Below are positions 46,196 through 54,349 of a stretch of DNA of 64,000 bases, in pieces; the first letter of the stretch is position 1, and every line of letters starts with the position of its first letter. Below the pieces are notes generated by a model. It saw only the letters and a list, made by a program, of their open reading frames with translations, was not told where the DNA came from and did not search any database. The stretch covers positions 186,001 to 250,000 of the forward strand of contig CAWAQA010000004.1 in NCBI GenBank assembly GCA_963784065.1. The letters run 5' to 3'. Source of the stretch: CAWAQA01 sp963784065 (GTDB taxonomy: Bacteria > Acidobacteriota > Vicinamibacteria > Vicinamibacterales > UBA2999). Made by a program: the position numbers and the translations under genes.

Positions 46196-46927
46196 ATGAG
46201 AGCCCCTGAGGAAGCATCGACGTTGGCGGCTGAAGCGTATGGAATCATCCGGCAACGCATTCTCGAAGGCGACCTGAAGCTCGGTCAGGCCCTGTCGCGG
46301 CGAAAACTGGCCGCCGATCTGGGCATCAGCTTCCTGCCCGTCTCCGAAGCGGTGTTCCGCCTCGAGCTCGAAGGCCTGCTCGAGAGCCGGGCGCGCGCCG
46401 GCACGCGCGTGCGGATCCCGACGAGCGACGATGTGCGCGGTCACTTCCTCGTGCGGGAGGCGCTCGAAGCGCAGGCCGCGATGGTCTTCGTGGAGGTCTC
46501 CACGCCGGCCGAGCGTGCGGACCTCAGGAAGCTGGCGGTGTGGGTTGACACGCTGTCGCAGCAACCGAACCGCGCCCTGTTCGTGCTGCAGCATCAGAAG
46601 TTCCACTACCGCATCGCCGAGTGCACACGCTCCGCCGCGTTGTGCGACGCCATCGAGAAGACGCACGCGCTCGCGTCGATCTGGTTCGCGGTGACCCAGC
46701 CGTCGCCCGACCCGCAGTACCATCGCCTGCACCAGGACCTCGTGGACGAACTGCTCACGGGTGACCAGCGGCGCGCGGCGGACGCGATTCGTGGGCACAT
46801 CCGGTGGGGCATGCGGCAGGCACTCTCGCACCTCGAGCCGTACTTCGAGATGCGCAACGTGAACGGCCGCACGTTCTTCCGCAGCGACAAGCGCCGCCAG
46901 CAGCACGCCGTCCGCGCGCATTCGTGA
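46196..46927 (+). CDS. GntR-family transcriptional regulator, FCD type
   Basis: 243 residues. The N-terminal winged helix is AYGIIRQRILEGDLKLGQAL then SRRKLAADLGISFLPVSEAV and LELEGLLESRARAGTRVRIP, the GntR signature. The FCD ligand domain follows: REALEAQAAMVF, KFHYRIAECTRSAALCDAIE and HLHQDLVDELLTGDQRRAADA-like text (HQDLVDELLTGD, AIRGHIRWGM) with the metal-binding Asp/His pattern. FCD regulators such as LldR and GlcC respond to lactate or glycolate. The gene order makes it the likely regulator of the 35-46 kb module; that is inference. Confidence 0.9.
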   Translation: MRAPEEASTLAAEAYGIIRQRILEGDLKLGQALSRRKLAADLGISFLPVSEAVFRLELEGLLESRARAGTRVRIPTSDDVRGHFLVREALEAQAAMVFVEVSTPAERADLRKLAVWVDTLSQQPNRALFVLQHQKFHYRIAECTRSAALCDAIEKTHALASIWFAVTQPSPDPQYHRLHQDLVDELLTGDQRRAADAIRGHIRWGMRQALSHLEPYFEMRNVNGRTFFRSDKRRQQHAVRAHS

Positions 46928-47052
46928 TTGCCCGCCGGACGCGACGCACGATCCCGGCGTGACGAGCTGGGTGGACTCGGCCAATACCCACACCGACTTT
47001 CCGATTCCCAGGCTTCAGCCGGTCCTTCACCGTACCGAAGTTGGCAGTTGCC

Positions 47053-47058
47053 TATAAT
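47053..47058 (+). promoter_or_regulatory. -10 box of a probable leaderless CoA-transferase promoter
   Basis: A perfect TATAAT ends seven bases before ATG 47066, so transcription would start at or next to the ATG. No recognisable -35 or Shine-Dalgarno. Confidence 0.5.
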
Positions 47059-47065
47059 CGAGTTG

Positions 47066-47776
47066 ATGAACAAGGTGCATGGAAAGCGCGGACGCCGCCG
47101 TGGCGCTGATCCCGGACGGCGCCACCATCATGATGGGCGGCTTCGGCTCTGTCGGCCTTCCCGAAAACCTCATCCGGGCGCTGCACGCGCGCGGGACGCG
47201 CGACCTCACCGTCATCAGCAACAACGCGGGCGTGGACGACTTCGGCGATCGGCGTCCTGCCTGAAGGCGCGCCAGGTCCGCAAGATGATCTCCACCTACG
47301 TCGGCGAGAACAAGGAGTTCGAGCGGCAGGTCCTCAACAAGGAGATCGACATCGAGCTGGTGCCGCAGGGCACGTTCGCCGAGCGTATCCGCGCCGGCGG
47401 CGCCGGCATCGGCGGCTTCTTCACGCCCACCGGCTACGGCACCGTCGTCGCCGAAGGCAAGGAGACGCGCGTCATCGACGGCCGGCACTACGTGCTCGAG
47501 CTGCCGCTGCGCGCCGACTTCGCGTTCGTCAAGGCGTACAAGGGCGACCGTGCCGGCAACCTGGTCTACCGGAAGACCGCGCGCAATTTCAACCCGATCA
47601 TGGCCACGGCGGCGAAGGTGACGATCGCCGAAGTGGAGCACCTGGTCGAGCCAGGGCGCATCGATCCCGAAGCGGTCGTCACGCCTGGCATCTTCGTGAA
47701 GCACATCCTCCTCGGCGAAGGATACGAGAAGCGCATCGAGCGCCGGACAACGCGCCGCCGCGAGACGGCGGCCTGA
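47066..47776 (+). CDS. scoA: 3-oxoacid (succinyl-type) CoA-transferase subunit A (two frame changes)
   Basis: Transfers CoA from succinyl-CoA to acetoacetate or similar acids. Start MNKV from ATG 47066, then after a break near 47080 ESADAAVALIPDGATIMMGG, FGSVGLPENLIRALHARGTR and LTVISNNAGVDDFG; after a break near 47250 LKARQVRKMISTYVGENKEF, LVPQGTFAERIRAGGAGIGG and FFTPTGYGTV. These are standard ScoA motifs. It is followed by subunit B after about 30 bases. Together with the thiolase it would let the cell use acetoacetate. Confidence 0.91.
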   Translation: MNKVHGKRGRRRGADPGRRHHHDGRLRLCRPSRKPHPGAARARDARPHRHQQQRGRGRLRRSASCLKARQVRKMISTYVGENKEFERQVLNKEIDIELVPQGTFAERIRAGGAGIGGFFTPTGYGTVVAEGKETRVIDGRHYVLELPLRADFAFVKAYKGDRAGNLVYRKTARNFNPIMATAAKVTIAEVEHLVEPGRIDPEAVVTPGIFVKHILLGEGYEKRIERRTTRRRETAA

Positions 47777-47806
47777 ACCGCGGGCCACAGGGTCCGCGCC
47801 GCATAC

Positions 47807-48456
47807 ATGGACAAGCGCGAACGCATCGTGAGGCGCGTCGCGCGCGAGCTGCGCGACGGCGACTACGTCAACCTGGGCATCGGCATGCCGACGCTCGTGG
47901 CCAACTACGTTCCGCCGGGCATCGACATCACCCTGCACTCGGAGAACGGCATGCTCGGCGTCGGCCCGTATCCGGACGAATCGGATGTCGATCCCGATCT
48001 GATCAACGCCGGCAAGGAGACGGTGACCGAGCTGCCGGGCTGCGCGTATTTCAGCGGCGCCGACTCGTTCGCGATGGTGCGCGGCGGACACATCGACCTG
48101 ACCGTGCTCGGCGCGCTCGAGGTGGACGAGGAAGGGAACCTCGCGAACTGGATGATTCCCGGCAAGATGGTCAAGGGGATGGGGGGCGCGATGGACCTCG
48201 TCGCCGGCGCACGGCGCGTGATCATCGCCATGGAGCACACCACGAGGGAGGGCGGCCACAAGATCCTCGAGAACTGCACGTTGCCGCTGACGGGTCTGAA
48301 GGTCGTCAACCTGATCGTCACCGAGCTCGCTGTCATCGAGGTGACACCCGAAGGACTCGTCCTGAGGGAGATTGCCGCGGACACGACGGTGGATGCCGTC
48401 AGAGCCGCGACCGGTGCCGAGCTCATCGTCACAGACGAGCCGGAAGTTCTTCGTGA
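47807..48456 (+). CDS. scoB: 3-oxoacid CoA-transferase subunit B
   Basis: Starts MDKRERIVRRVARELRDGDY. The catalytic Glu sits in LHSENGMLGVGPYP; NLGIGMPTLVANYVPPG and HIDLTVLGALEVDEEGNLAN are typical. As written, no stop separates it from the downstream thiolase: the frame continues through MPDYEP at 48470. Normal subunit length (about 216 residues) would end near the TGA at 48454-48456, reachable with one indel near 48450. A real fusion is unlikely, as the next ATG starts a full thiolase N-terminus. Confidence 0.88.
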
Positions 48457-48469
48457 GCGTCATTCACTT

Positions 48470-49669
48470 ATGCCTGACTACGAACCCGCAGTCATCCTCA
48501 GCGCCTGCCGAACGCCGATCGGATCGTTTGGCGGCGCATTGAAGGATTTGTCGGCCGCCGATCTGGGTGCGGTCGTGATCCGCGAGGCGATCTGCCGCGC
48601 CGGCGTCGAGGGCGAAGGATCTCGGCGACGTCATCATGGGATGCGTCCTGCAGGCGGGCGCCGGCATGAACGTCGCCCGGCAGGCCGCCCTCAAGGCTGG
48701 CGTGCCGCAGGACGTCCCGGCTGAGACCGTGAACCGCGTCTGCGGCTCGGGGCTGCAGGCGGTGGTCCACGCGGTGGAGGCGACCCGCGTCGGCTACACG
48801 GAGCTGGTGCTCGCCGGCGGCACCGAGTCGATGAGCAATGCGCCGTACATCCTGAAGGGCGCGCGCTGGGGCTATCGCATGGGCCATGGCGGAGGTCCTC
48901 GACTCGATGCTCCTCGAAGGGCTGACCTGCGCGATCCAGGGGTGCCACATGGGCATCACCGCCGAGGAGATCGTGTCGCGGTTCAAGGTGAGCCGCGAGG
49001 ATCAGGATGCGTTCTCCGCGGAGAGCCAGCGCCGGGCCGAGGTGGCGATCCGGAGCGGGCTGTTCAAGGACGAGATCGTGCCGGTCGAGATCCCGCAGAA
49101 GAAGGGGGATCCGGTGCGGGTCGATACCGACGAATACCCGCGCGCCGGGACGACCGCGGAGAAGCTCGCGGCGACTCAGGCCGGCGTTCAAGAAGGATGG
49201 ATCCGTGACGGCGGGCAACGCGTCGGGCATCAACGACGGCGCGGCGGCTGTCGATCGTCGCGACGCAGGGGCGCGCGGCGCAGCTGGGGAAGACGCCGCT
49301 GGCGCGGATCCTCTCCTTCGCGTCAACCGGCGTCGACCCGGCGATCATGGGCATGGGCCCGGTCGAGGCGACGCGCAAGGCGCTCGACCGCGCGAAGCTG
49401 AAGGCGTCGGAGATCGATCTGTTCGAGCTGAACGAAGCCTTCGCGTCGCAGTCGCTGGCCGTCGTGCGCGAGCTGGGCTCGATGCGAGCAAGGTGAACAC
49501 GCGCGGCGGCGCCATCGCCCTCGGCCATCCGATCGGCGCCAGCGGCGCGCGCATTCTGATCACACTGATTTATGCGCTGCGGTCGCGGGGAGGCGGCAAG
49601 GGCGTCGCCGCGCTGTGCATCGGCGGCGGCATGGGAATCGCCATGGTCATCGAGGTGCCCGCTGCCTGA
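48470..49669 (+). CDS. acetyl-CoA acetyltransferase/thiolase (about five frame changes)
   Basis: Thiolase of about 395 residues cleaving or forming acetoacetyl-CoA. AVILSACRTPIGSFGGALKD opens it; the acyl-accepting Cys is in VNRVCGSGLQAVVHA, followed by LAGGTESMSNAPY. MGITAEEIVSRFKVSREDQD, SASGINDGAAA-type text, then FELNEAFASQSLAVV (Asn), GGAIALGHPIGASG (His) and CIGGGMGIAMVIE (second Cys) complete the active site. Breaks lie near 48615, 48885, 49190, 49240 and 49480. It probably completes acetoacetate degradation with ScoAB. Confidence 0.9.
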
Positions 49670-49670
49670 T

Positions 49671-50129
49671 GTGGGTCCGAAAGGACCCGGCCTGCCCGCC
49701 GGAGCAGAAGGCCCCAGCCTGTTTGATGCGGTCGGGATTACCCAGGCGGCCATTGACACCATCCTCGCGCACGCGCAGTCCGAGCACCCGCGCGAATGCT
49801 GCGGGCTGCTGGTCGGCACCGCGCAGGCCATTCTCAAGGCCGTGCCGGTTGAGAATGTCGCCGTCGATCCGTTCCGCCGCTACGAGATCGCGCCGGCTGC
49901 CTACCTCGCCGAGGTCAAGCGCTGCCGCGAGCAGGGCGGGGCAGTGGTCGGCGGCTACCATTCGCATCCCCGCAGCGCGCCCGAACCGTCGCCCACGGAT
50001 CTCGAGACGGCGTTCGCCGAGTTCATCTTCGTGATTGCCGGTCCGCCGGCTACCGGCGAAGATGTTGCCCTGCGGGCGTATGTCCTGCGCGAGGAGCAGC
50101 TGGCCGAGGTGACCCTGACGGTGATGTGA
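49671..50129 (+). CDS. JAMM/MPN-domain metalloprotease (Mov34/JAB family)
   Basis: 152 residues. The catalytic metal motif is clear: a Glu in HPRECCGLLVG, then GGYHSHPRSAPEPSPTDLE, i.e. HxHPx6SxxD. This is the JAMM signature of zinc isopeptidases. Bacterial members cleave ubiquitin-like or sulfur-carrier fusions (for example Mec) or are tied to ThiS/MoeB loci; none is nearby, so the substrate is unknown. GTG 49671 lies one base past the thiolase stop. From here to the window end no frame change is needed in any gene. Confidence 0.87.
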   Translation: MGPKGPGLPAGAEGPSLFDAVGITQAAIDTILAHAQSEHPRECCGLLVGTAQAILKAVPVENVAVDPFRRYEIAPAAYLAEVKRCREQGGAVVGGYHSHPRSAPEPSPTDLETAFAEFIFVIAGPPATGEDVALRAYVLREEQLAEVTLTVM

Positions 50130-50133
50130 TCAT

Positions 50134-50242
50134 CTTCCGGCTGAAGCCGGAAGCCACGGCTGGTGAGACCGGCCGTCAGGCCGCCTGAAGTCGGCTCTAC
50201 CTGACCACAGAGGAGCTGTGGCTTCCGCCTTCAGGCGGAAGA
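50134..50242. repeat. palindromic repeat pair, family A with an internal family B-like arm
   Basis: CTTCCGGCTGAAGCCGGAAG at 50134 and the facing GTGGCTTCCGCCTTCAGGCG at 50218 are reciprocal arms. Between them is a GGCCGCCTGAAGTCGGCTCT segment of the family B kind. The right arm covers the last codons of the glycosyltransferase gene. Confidence 0.72.
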
Positions 50243-51400
50243 GGCTTCCGCGAGCAGTCCTTCCACCCGCGCGAGCACGGTCGGCCACCGATACTCGCGT
50301 TCCACGTAGGCCAGCCCCTGGCGTCCCAGCGTCTCCCGCTCGCGGTCGTTGCCGAGAAGGTACGAGAGCGCTTCCGCGAACTCGGCCGACGACCGGTAGT
50401 ACAGGCCGCCGTTGGCGCGCGTCACCTGTCCCGCGAGCACGCGGCAACGCGCGTTCACGAGCGCGGGCACGCCGTGGTTCCAGCCCTCGAGCAGCACAAT
50501 CGACAGCGACTCGTACGGTGACGGCACGATGAGCACCTGCGCGTGCGTCAACAACGCCGAGCGCACGTCGTCGGACACGTAACCGAGGGCGCGAATCTGC
50601 GGGTGCGCCGGGATCTGAAGCTTCGCCGGTCCCGCGAGGACGAGCATGGGCGCGTCGTGGACGGCAGCGTAGTCCTCGAAATACTCGAGCAGCGTGTGAC
50701 AGCCCTTGTTCCGATCGACGCGTCCGAGATAGAGCACGTACCCCGCGGGAATGCCCAGGCTGTCGAGCGCGGCGCGGGAGGCTGCCCCGACCGCGGGCTC
50801 GAGGCCGATGCCGATTGTCGCCGCCGGCCGCAGGGCTCGGCCGGCCCGTGTCGAGACCAGCGTTTCCTCCTCGGGTGCCAGGAACAGATACCCGGCAGGC
50901 CGCTGGAAAAACTCCTCGAGGACTGGCAGGTGAATCGCCGGATCCTCTTCGGCCGTCGGCACGAGCACCGCGCGGTCGGCGACGAGCGGCACTCCGAAGA
51001 ACGACGGAAAGTACCGGAACGTCCAGAAGACCACGAGGTCGTACTCGCGGCCGTGCTCGCGAAGGTGATCGAGCAGCGCGGGCACGACAGGGCCGTTCTC
51101 GTGGAACCATGCCGCCTGCCGCTCCAGCGTGGCGCGGCCGTCGAACACCTCGTCGCTGAGGTCGGCAAACGCCTTGAGACGGCGCGACTGTGCCACCGGA
51201 AATCGTGTGACGCGCACGCCGCGCTCGACGGCCGTCCCGGCAGGAAACGTGTTTTCCCACGTCACGTAGTCGCGCGCGCAGGTGGTCAGCACCGTGATGT
51301 CGTGCCGCGGGGACAGGCGCTCCGCCAGCTCGCGACAGTGCGCTTCGGAGCCGCCGGCGATGTCGGCGCCGTATCGCTGGACGACGAAGGCGAGTTTCAA
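50231..51400 (-). CDS. glycosyltransferase, GT4/GT-B type
   Basis: 389 residues, intact. LKLAFVVQRYGADIAGGSEA opens the N-terminal acceptor domain. The C-terminal donor domain has YVLYLGRVDRNKGCHTLLEY and PSPYESLSIVLLEGWNHGVP, the E-x7-E motif of GT4 retaining transferases using nucleotide sugars. I chose TTG 51400, which overlaps the upstream stop (TTGA). About 77 further codons are open upstream but lie within the previous gene. It belongs to a coupled trio with the next two genes and likely adds sugar to an envelope glycan; acceptor unknown. Confidence 0.9.
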   Translation of the reverse strand: MKLAFVVQRYGADIAGGSEAHCRELAERLSPRHDITVLTTCARDYVTWENTFPAGTAVERGVRVTRFPVAQSRRLKAFADLSDEVFDGRATLERQAAWFHENGPVVPALLDHLREHGREYDLVVFWTFRYFPSFFGVPLVADRAVLVPTAEEDPAIHLPVLEEFFQRPAGYLFLAPEEETLVSTRAGRALRPAATIGIGLEPAVGAASRAALDSLGIPAGYVLYLGRVDRNKGCHTLLEYFEDYAAVHDAPMLVLAGPAKLQIPAHPQIRALGYVSDDVRSALLTHAQVLIVPSPYESLSIVLLEGWNHGVPALVNARCRVLAGQVTRANGGLYYRSSAEFAEALSYLLGNDRERETLGRQGLAYVEREYRWPTVLARVEGLLAEASSA

Positions 51401-51846
51401 CGGGGCCGGCGGTCGAGCTCCTGCCGCAGGCGCGCCGTCTCGACGGCGAGTTCCTGCACGCAGGCAAAGAGCACGCGGTTGACGCGCCGCTGCCGCTCGA
51501 AATTGTCGCGGCTGTACTCGAAGAGCCAGCGCAGGGCCGGCATCAGGATGCGGCGCTTGAGGAAGATGATGATCGACGCGGGGCCGGACGTGCGGTGCGA
51601 CTGGTAGCGCATCGCCGTCTCGAGGCGCCACGTGTCCGGCTCCCCGAGCAGCTCCGGGAGGAGCAGGGCGTCCGCGTCGCCGACGTCGGTGGCCGTGTGG
51701 AGCAGCGCCTCGACGTCGGCAAAGAGCCGCGGATCGTTGAAGGCCGCTGACGCGCCGTTGCGAAGCAGTTCCGTCCGCAGGCGCTCGCGCACGCGCCCCT
51801 GCAACTCGGACATCACGGCGTCAACGGAGACCGCCGTCTCCGTCAC
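51397..51846 (-). CDS. uncharacterised small protein coupled to the glycosyltransferase
   Basis: 149 residues. GTG 51846 overlaps the upstream stop (GTGA), and its own stop overlaps the glycosyltransferase start, so it is translationally coupled on both sides. MSELQGRVRERLRTELL and the C-terminal FACVQELAVETARLRQELDR look helical and possibly coiled-coil; a short apolar part SIIIFLKRRILMPALRWLF may be membrane associated. No family recognised. Tight coupling suggests it is a partner of the transferase. Confidence 0.68.
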   Translation of the reverse strand: MTETAVSVDAVMSELQGRVRERLRTELLRNGASAAFNDPRLFADVEALLHTATDVGDADALLLPELLGEPDTWRLETAMRYQSHRTSGPASIIIFLKRRILMPALRWLFEYSRDNFERQRRVNRVLFACVQELAVETARLRQELDRRPR

Positions 51847-52295
51847 GACCCTCCAAACCCCTCGCGCATTCCGGCGCGGACCTGCACCTGGGCGCTGCTG
51901 GCCGCGATCGCCTTGTTCTTCTGCTTGAGGCGGAACATGATCTTGTAGGCGCCCGACTGCCGGAACATGTGCTCGGACGTCCACCGGCGCTGAATGGTGC
52001 TCTTGCCGGCCTCATACGGTTCGCAGTCCGCCGACGCCTCCGACACCGTGCCGTCGCCCCAGTCCCATTCGATCGACGGGCAGTAGAAATCGGCGTAATC
52101 GTCGTCGCCGCCGCGGACGTCCACTACGACGCGGACTCGCAGCGGCGAGAATCCGACCGGTGGCGTAGCCCTGAGTGATAGACTGGGTTTCTTGTCCTGC
52201 GCGTCTGCCCGCTGGGCGCTCGACGCGCGGGCGGACGGAAGCGCGATGGCGAGCACCGCGGCCAGCGTGCAGAAGGCGCGTCGTGGATACGTCAT
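51843..52295 (-). CDS. secreted PKD-like domain protein
   Basis: 150 residues. The signal peptide is RRAFCTLAAVLAIALPSARA. A single PKD-like fold follows, with SLRATPPVGFSPLRVRVVVD, the hallmark IEWDWGDGTVSE and SEHMFRQSGAYKIMFRL. PKD domains are beta-sandwiches in extracellular proteins that bind protein or carbohydrate. It is the first gene of a coupled trio with the helical protein and the glycosyltransferase, divergent from pepA. Confidence 0.8.
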   Translation of the reverse strand: MTYPRRAFCTLAAVLAIALPSARASSAQRADAQDKKPSLSLRATPPVGFSPLRVRVVVDVRGGDDDYADFYCPSIEWDWGDGTVSEASADCEPYEAGKSTIQRRWTSEHMFRQSGAYKIMFRLKQKNKAIAASSAQVQVRAGMREGFGGS

Positions 52296-52382
52296 ACTTT
52301 GGTTCCTCTAGGGGCAGGGCTGTTCGAATTCTAAGCCGCAACCCGCAGCCGAACAAGCTGCCCGCTACGGGATTTCGACTCG

Positions 52383-53897
52383 ATGCACACGGTTCACAGG
52401 ACACCGGCGGTCGCCGTCACGACGCGCGCGCCCCGCGAGATTGACGCCGATCTATTGATTGTTCCAGTCTTCGAGGAAGACGATCTCGGAGACGTCGGCG
52501 ACCTGGATGCCGCATCGGGCGGCGAGATTGGCCGGGCGCGATCGCGCGGAGAGTTCAAGGGCAAGGCGTTCGACGTGTTCTCGACGCCGCTGCCCGGGTG
52601 GACCCCGGCGCGCGTGGCGCTGGTCGGCGCGGGACCCCGCACCGACTTCTCACCCGATCGGCTTCGTCGTATTGCTGTGGTGGGCGGCCTGGCGGCGCGC
52701 CAGCGGCGGCTGGTCAAGGTCGCCCTGCTGCATCGCGCCGGGACATCGGTCGCGCCTCAGGTCGCTGCCCAGGTGCTTGCCGAGGGTGTCGTTCTCGCGA
52801 ACTTCGAGGGTGCTTCCTACAAGACCGGCGATCATCCCACGGCGTGGCTCGAAAGCGCCGAGTTACAGGTGGGTGGTTCGACGGCCGCGATCGAACAGGC
52901 CGCGGTGCGCGGCCAGATCCTCGGCGAGTCGTCGAACATGGCGCGCGAGCTCGCCAACGAGCCGGGCAACAGCCTGACGCCGCGCGTGTTTGCCGAGCGG
53001 GCGGCGAAGATCGCCAAGGCCGCCGGCCTGCACGTTGAAGTCCTCGACGAGCAGCGGATTGCCGACTTGAAGATGGGCATGCTGCTCGGCGTCGCGCGCG
53101 GCAGCCCCGAACCGCCGCGCGTGATCGTCCTGCGGCACGAGCCGAAGCACGCGGTGAACGGCACCGTCCTCGGGCTCGTGGGGAAGGGCATCACGTTCGA
53201 CACCGGCGGCATCTCGATCAAGCCGGCGGAGAACATGGACCGGATGAAGGACGACATGTCCGGCGGCGCGGCCGTGGTCTGTGCCATGGCCGCCATCTCC
53301 AGGCTGAACGCTCCCGTTCGCTGCATCGCCGTCATCCCGACGACGGAGAACATGCCGGGCGGAAAGGCGATCAAGCCGGGAGACATCCTGACGAGCGCCG
53401 AAGGCAAGACGGTCGAGGTGTTGAACACCGACGCCGAAGGGCGGCTGATCCTGGGCGACGGGATGTGGTACGCGCGGCGCCTCGGCGCCACGCACCTGGT
53501 GGACGTGGCCACGCTCACGGGCGCGTGCGTGGTGGCGCTCGGAAAGACGACGACCGGCCTCTTCGGCACGCCCGATACATGGGTCGAACATATCAGGCGC
53601 GCCAGCGATCGCGCCGGCGACCGCTCGTGGCCGATGCCGGTCTTCGACGACTACAAGGAGCAGTTCAAGAGCGAGATCGCCGACTTCGCGAACACCGGCG
53701 GGCGCGCCGGCGGAGCGATCACCGGAGCGCTGTTCATCAAGGAATTCTCCGGCGACCTGCCGTGGGTCCACATGGATATCGCCGGTACCGCATGGAACGA
53801 AGACGCCAAGCCGTACCAGCCCAAGGGCGCCACGGGCGTCGGGGTCCGCACGCTCGTCGAGCTGGCGCTCGACGCGGAGTCCTGGAGTAAGCTCTAA
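52383..53897 (+). CDS. pepA: leucyl aminopeptidase, M17 family
   Basis: 504 residues, intact. M17 zinc/manganese aminopeptidases release N-terminal residues in the cytoplasm. The N-terminal macro-like domain runs to about residue 170; the catalytic domain includes ANEPGNSLTPRVFAERAAKI, VGKGITFDTGGISIKPAENM with metal ligands, KDDMSGGAAVV, VEVLNTDAEGRLILGDGM (the M17 signature) and HMDIAGTAWNED. ATG 52383 is the first good start. E. coli PepA also binds DNA at recombination sites, but nothing here points to that. Confidence 0.95.
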   Translation: MHTVHRTPAVAVTTRAPREIDADLLIVPVFEEDDLGDVGDLDAASGGEIGRARSRGEFKGKAFDVFSTPLPGWTPARVALVGAGPRTDFSPDRLRRIAVVGGLAARQRRLVKVALLHRAGTSVAPQVAAQVLAEGVVLANFEGASYKTGDHPTAWLESAELQVGGSTAAIEQAAVRGQILGESSNMARELANEPGNSLTPRVFAERAAKIAKAAGLHVEVLDEQRIADLKMGMLLGVARGSPEPPRVIVLRHEPKHAVNGTVLGLVGKGITFDTGGISIKPAENMDRMKDDMSGGAAVVCAMAAISRLNAPVRCIAVIPTTENMPGGKAIKPGDILTSAEGKTVEVLNTDAEGRLILGDGMWYARRLGATHLVDVATLTGACVVALGKTTTGLFGTPDTWVEHIRRASDRAGDRSWPMPVFDDYKEQFKSEIADFANTGGRAGGAITGALFIKEFSGDLPWVHMDIAGTAWNEDAKPYQPKGATGVGVRTLVELALDAESWSKL

Positions 53898-53924
53898 AAG
53901 AAATTAAGTATCGTTCTCGCCTCG

Positions 53925-53991
53925 GGCTTCTCGCTTCCCGGTTCATGTTCAGGTTGCCTGGACCCGAAACCGGGAACACCAACGAGAAGCA
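53925..53991. repeat. inverted repeat downstream of pepA
   Basis: GGCTTCTCGCTTCCCGGTTC at 53926 faces GAAACCGGGAACACCAACGA then GAAGC ending at 53991. It is a separate palindromic type (GCTTCTCG outer ends). It lies between pepA and the small membrane protein. Confidence 0.6.
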
Positions 53992-54024
53992 AGGGCACAG
54001 AAGCGTGAACGACAGCGTGCACTC

Positions 54025-54258
54025 ATGCTTCAGGTCCAGAATCCCATCGTCGTCGAGATGGTCAAGCAGCCGCCCATCACGCCGGAGATCTCGTATGGCA
54101 GCGTGCTGGCGTCCGCCCTCGGCGTCGTCGGCGTGGTCTTCGTTGCCGGGATTATCGTGGGGATCGTCGTGGGCGCCACGATCATCTGGCGCAAGCGGCA
54201 GCGCGAAGCCACCGATCCGGTCGATCACTCGCACGTGACGCTGCATATTTCCGGCTGA
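54025..54258 (+). CDS. small single-pass membrane protein
   Basis: 77 residues: a polar N-terminus (LQVQNPIVVEMVKQPPITPE), one transmembrane helix (VLASALGVVGVVFVAGIIVG and on to IVVGATIIW) and a basic-start tail RKRQREATDPVDHSHVTL. No family recognised. The stop lies inside the family A repeat at 54248-54271. Codon choice agrees with neighbours, and no overlapping gene competes. Confidence 0.6.
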   Translation: MLQVQNPIVVEMVKQPPITPEISYGSVLASALGVVGVVFVAGIIVGIVVGATIIWRKRQREATDPVDHSHVTLHISG

Positions 54259-54271
54259 AGCCGGAAGCCAC
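54248..54271. repeat. family A palindromic repeat (single arm)
   Basis: TTTCCGGCTGAAGCCGGAAG is a perfect hairpin followed by CCAC. It includes the stop of the small membrane protein and lies between convergent genes, where it could end transcription on both sides. Confidence 0.7.
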
Positions 54272-54349
54272 GGAGTCCGCCAACATCTCGAGCCGGTTCC
54301 CGCGATTGACGCCTGGCTCAGCCCGAAGCCTGGAGTCCGCAGCCCGACG

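Noticed and set aside
52296..52382. Possible tRNA because of a GTTCGAATTC string
   Set aside because: No acceptor stem or anticodon arm can be drawn and the stretch is too short between PKD gene and pepA.
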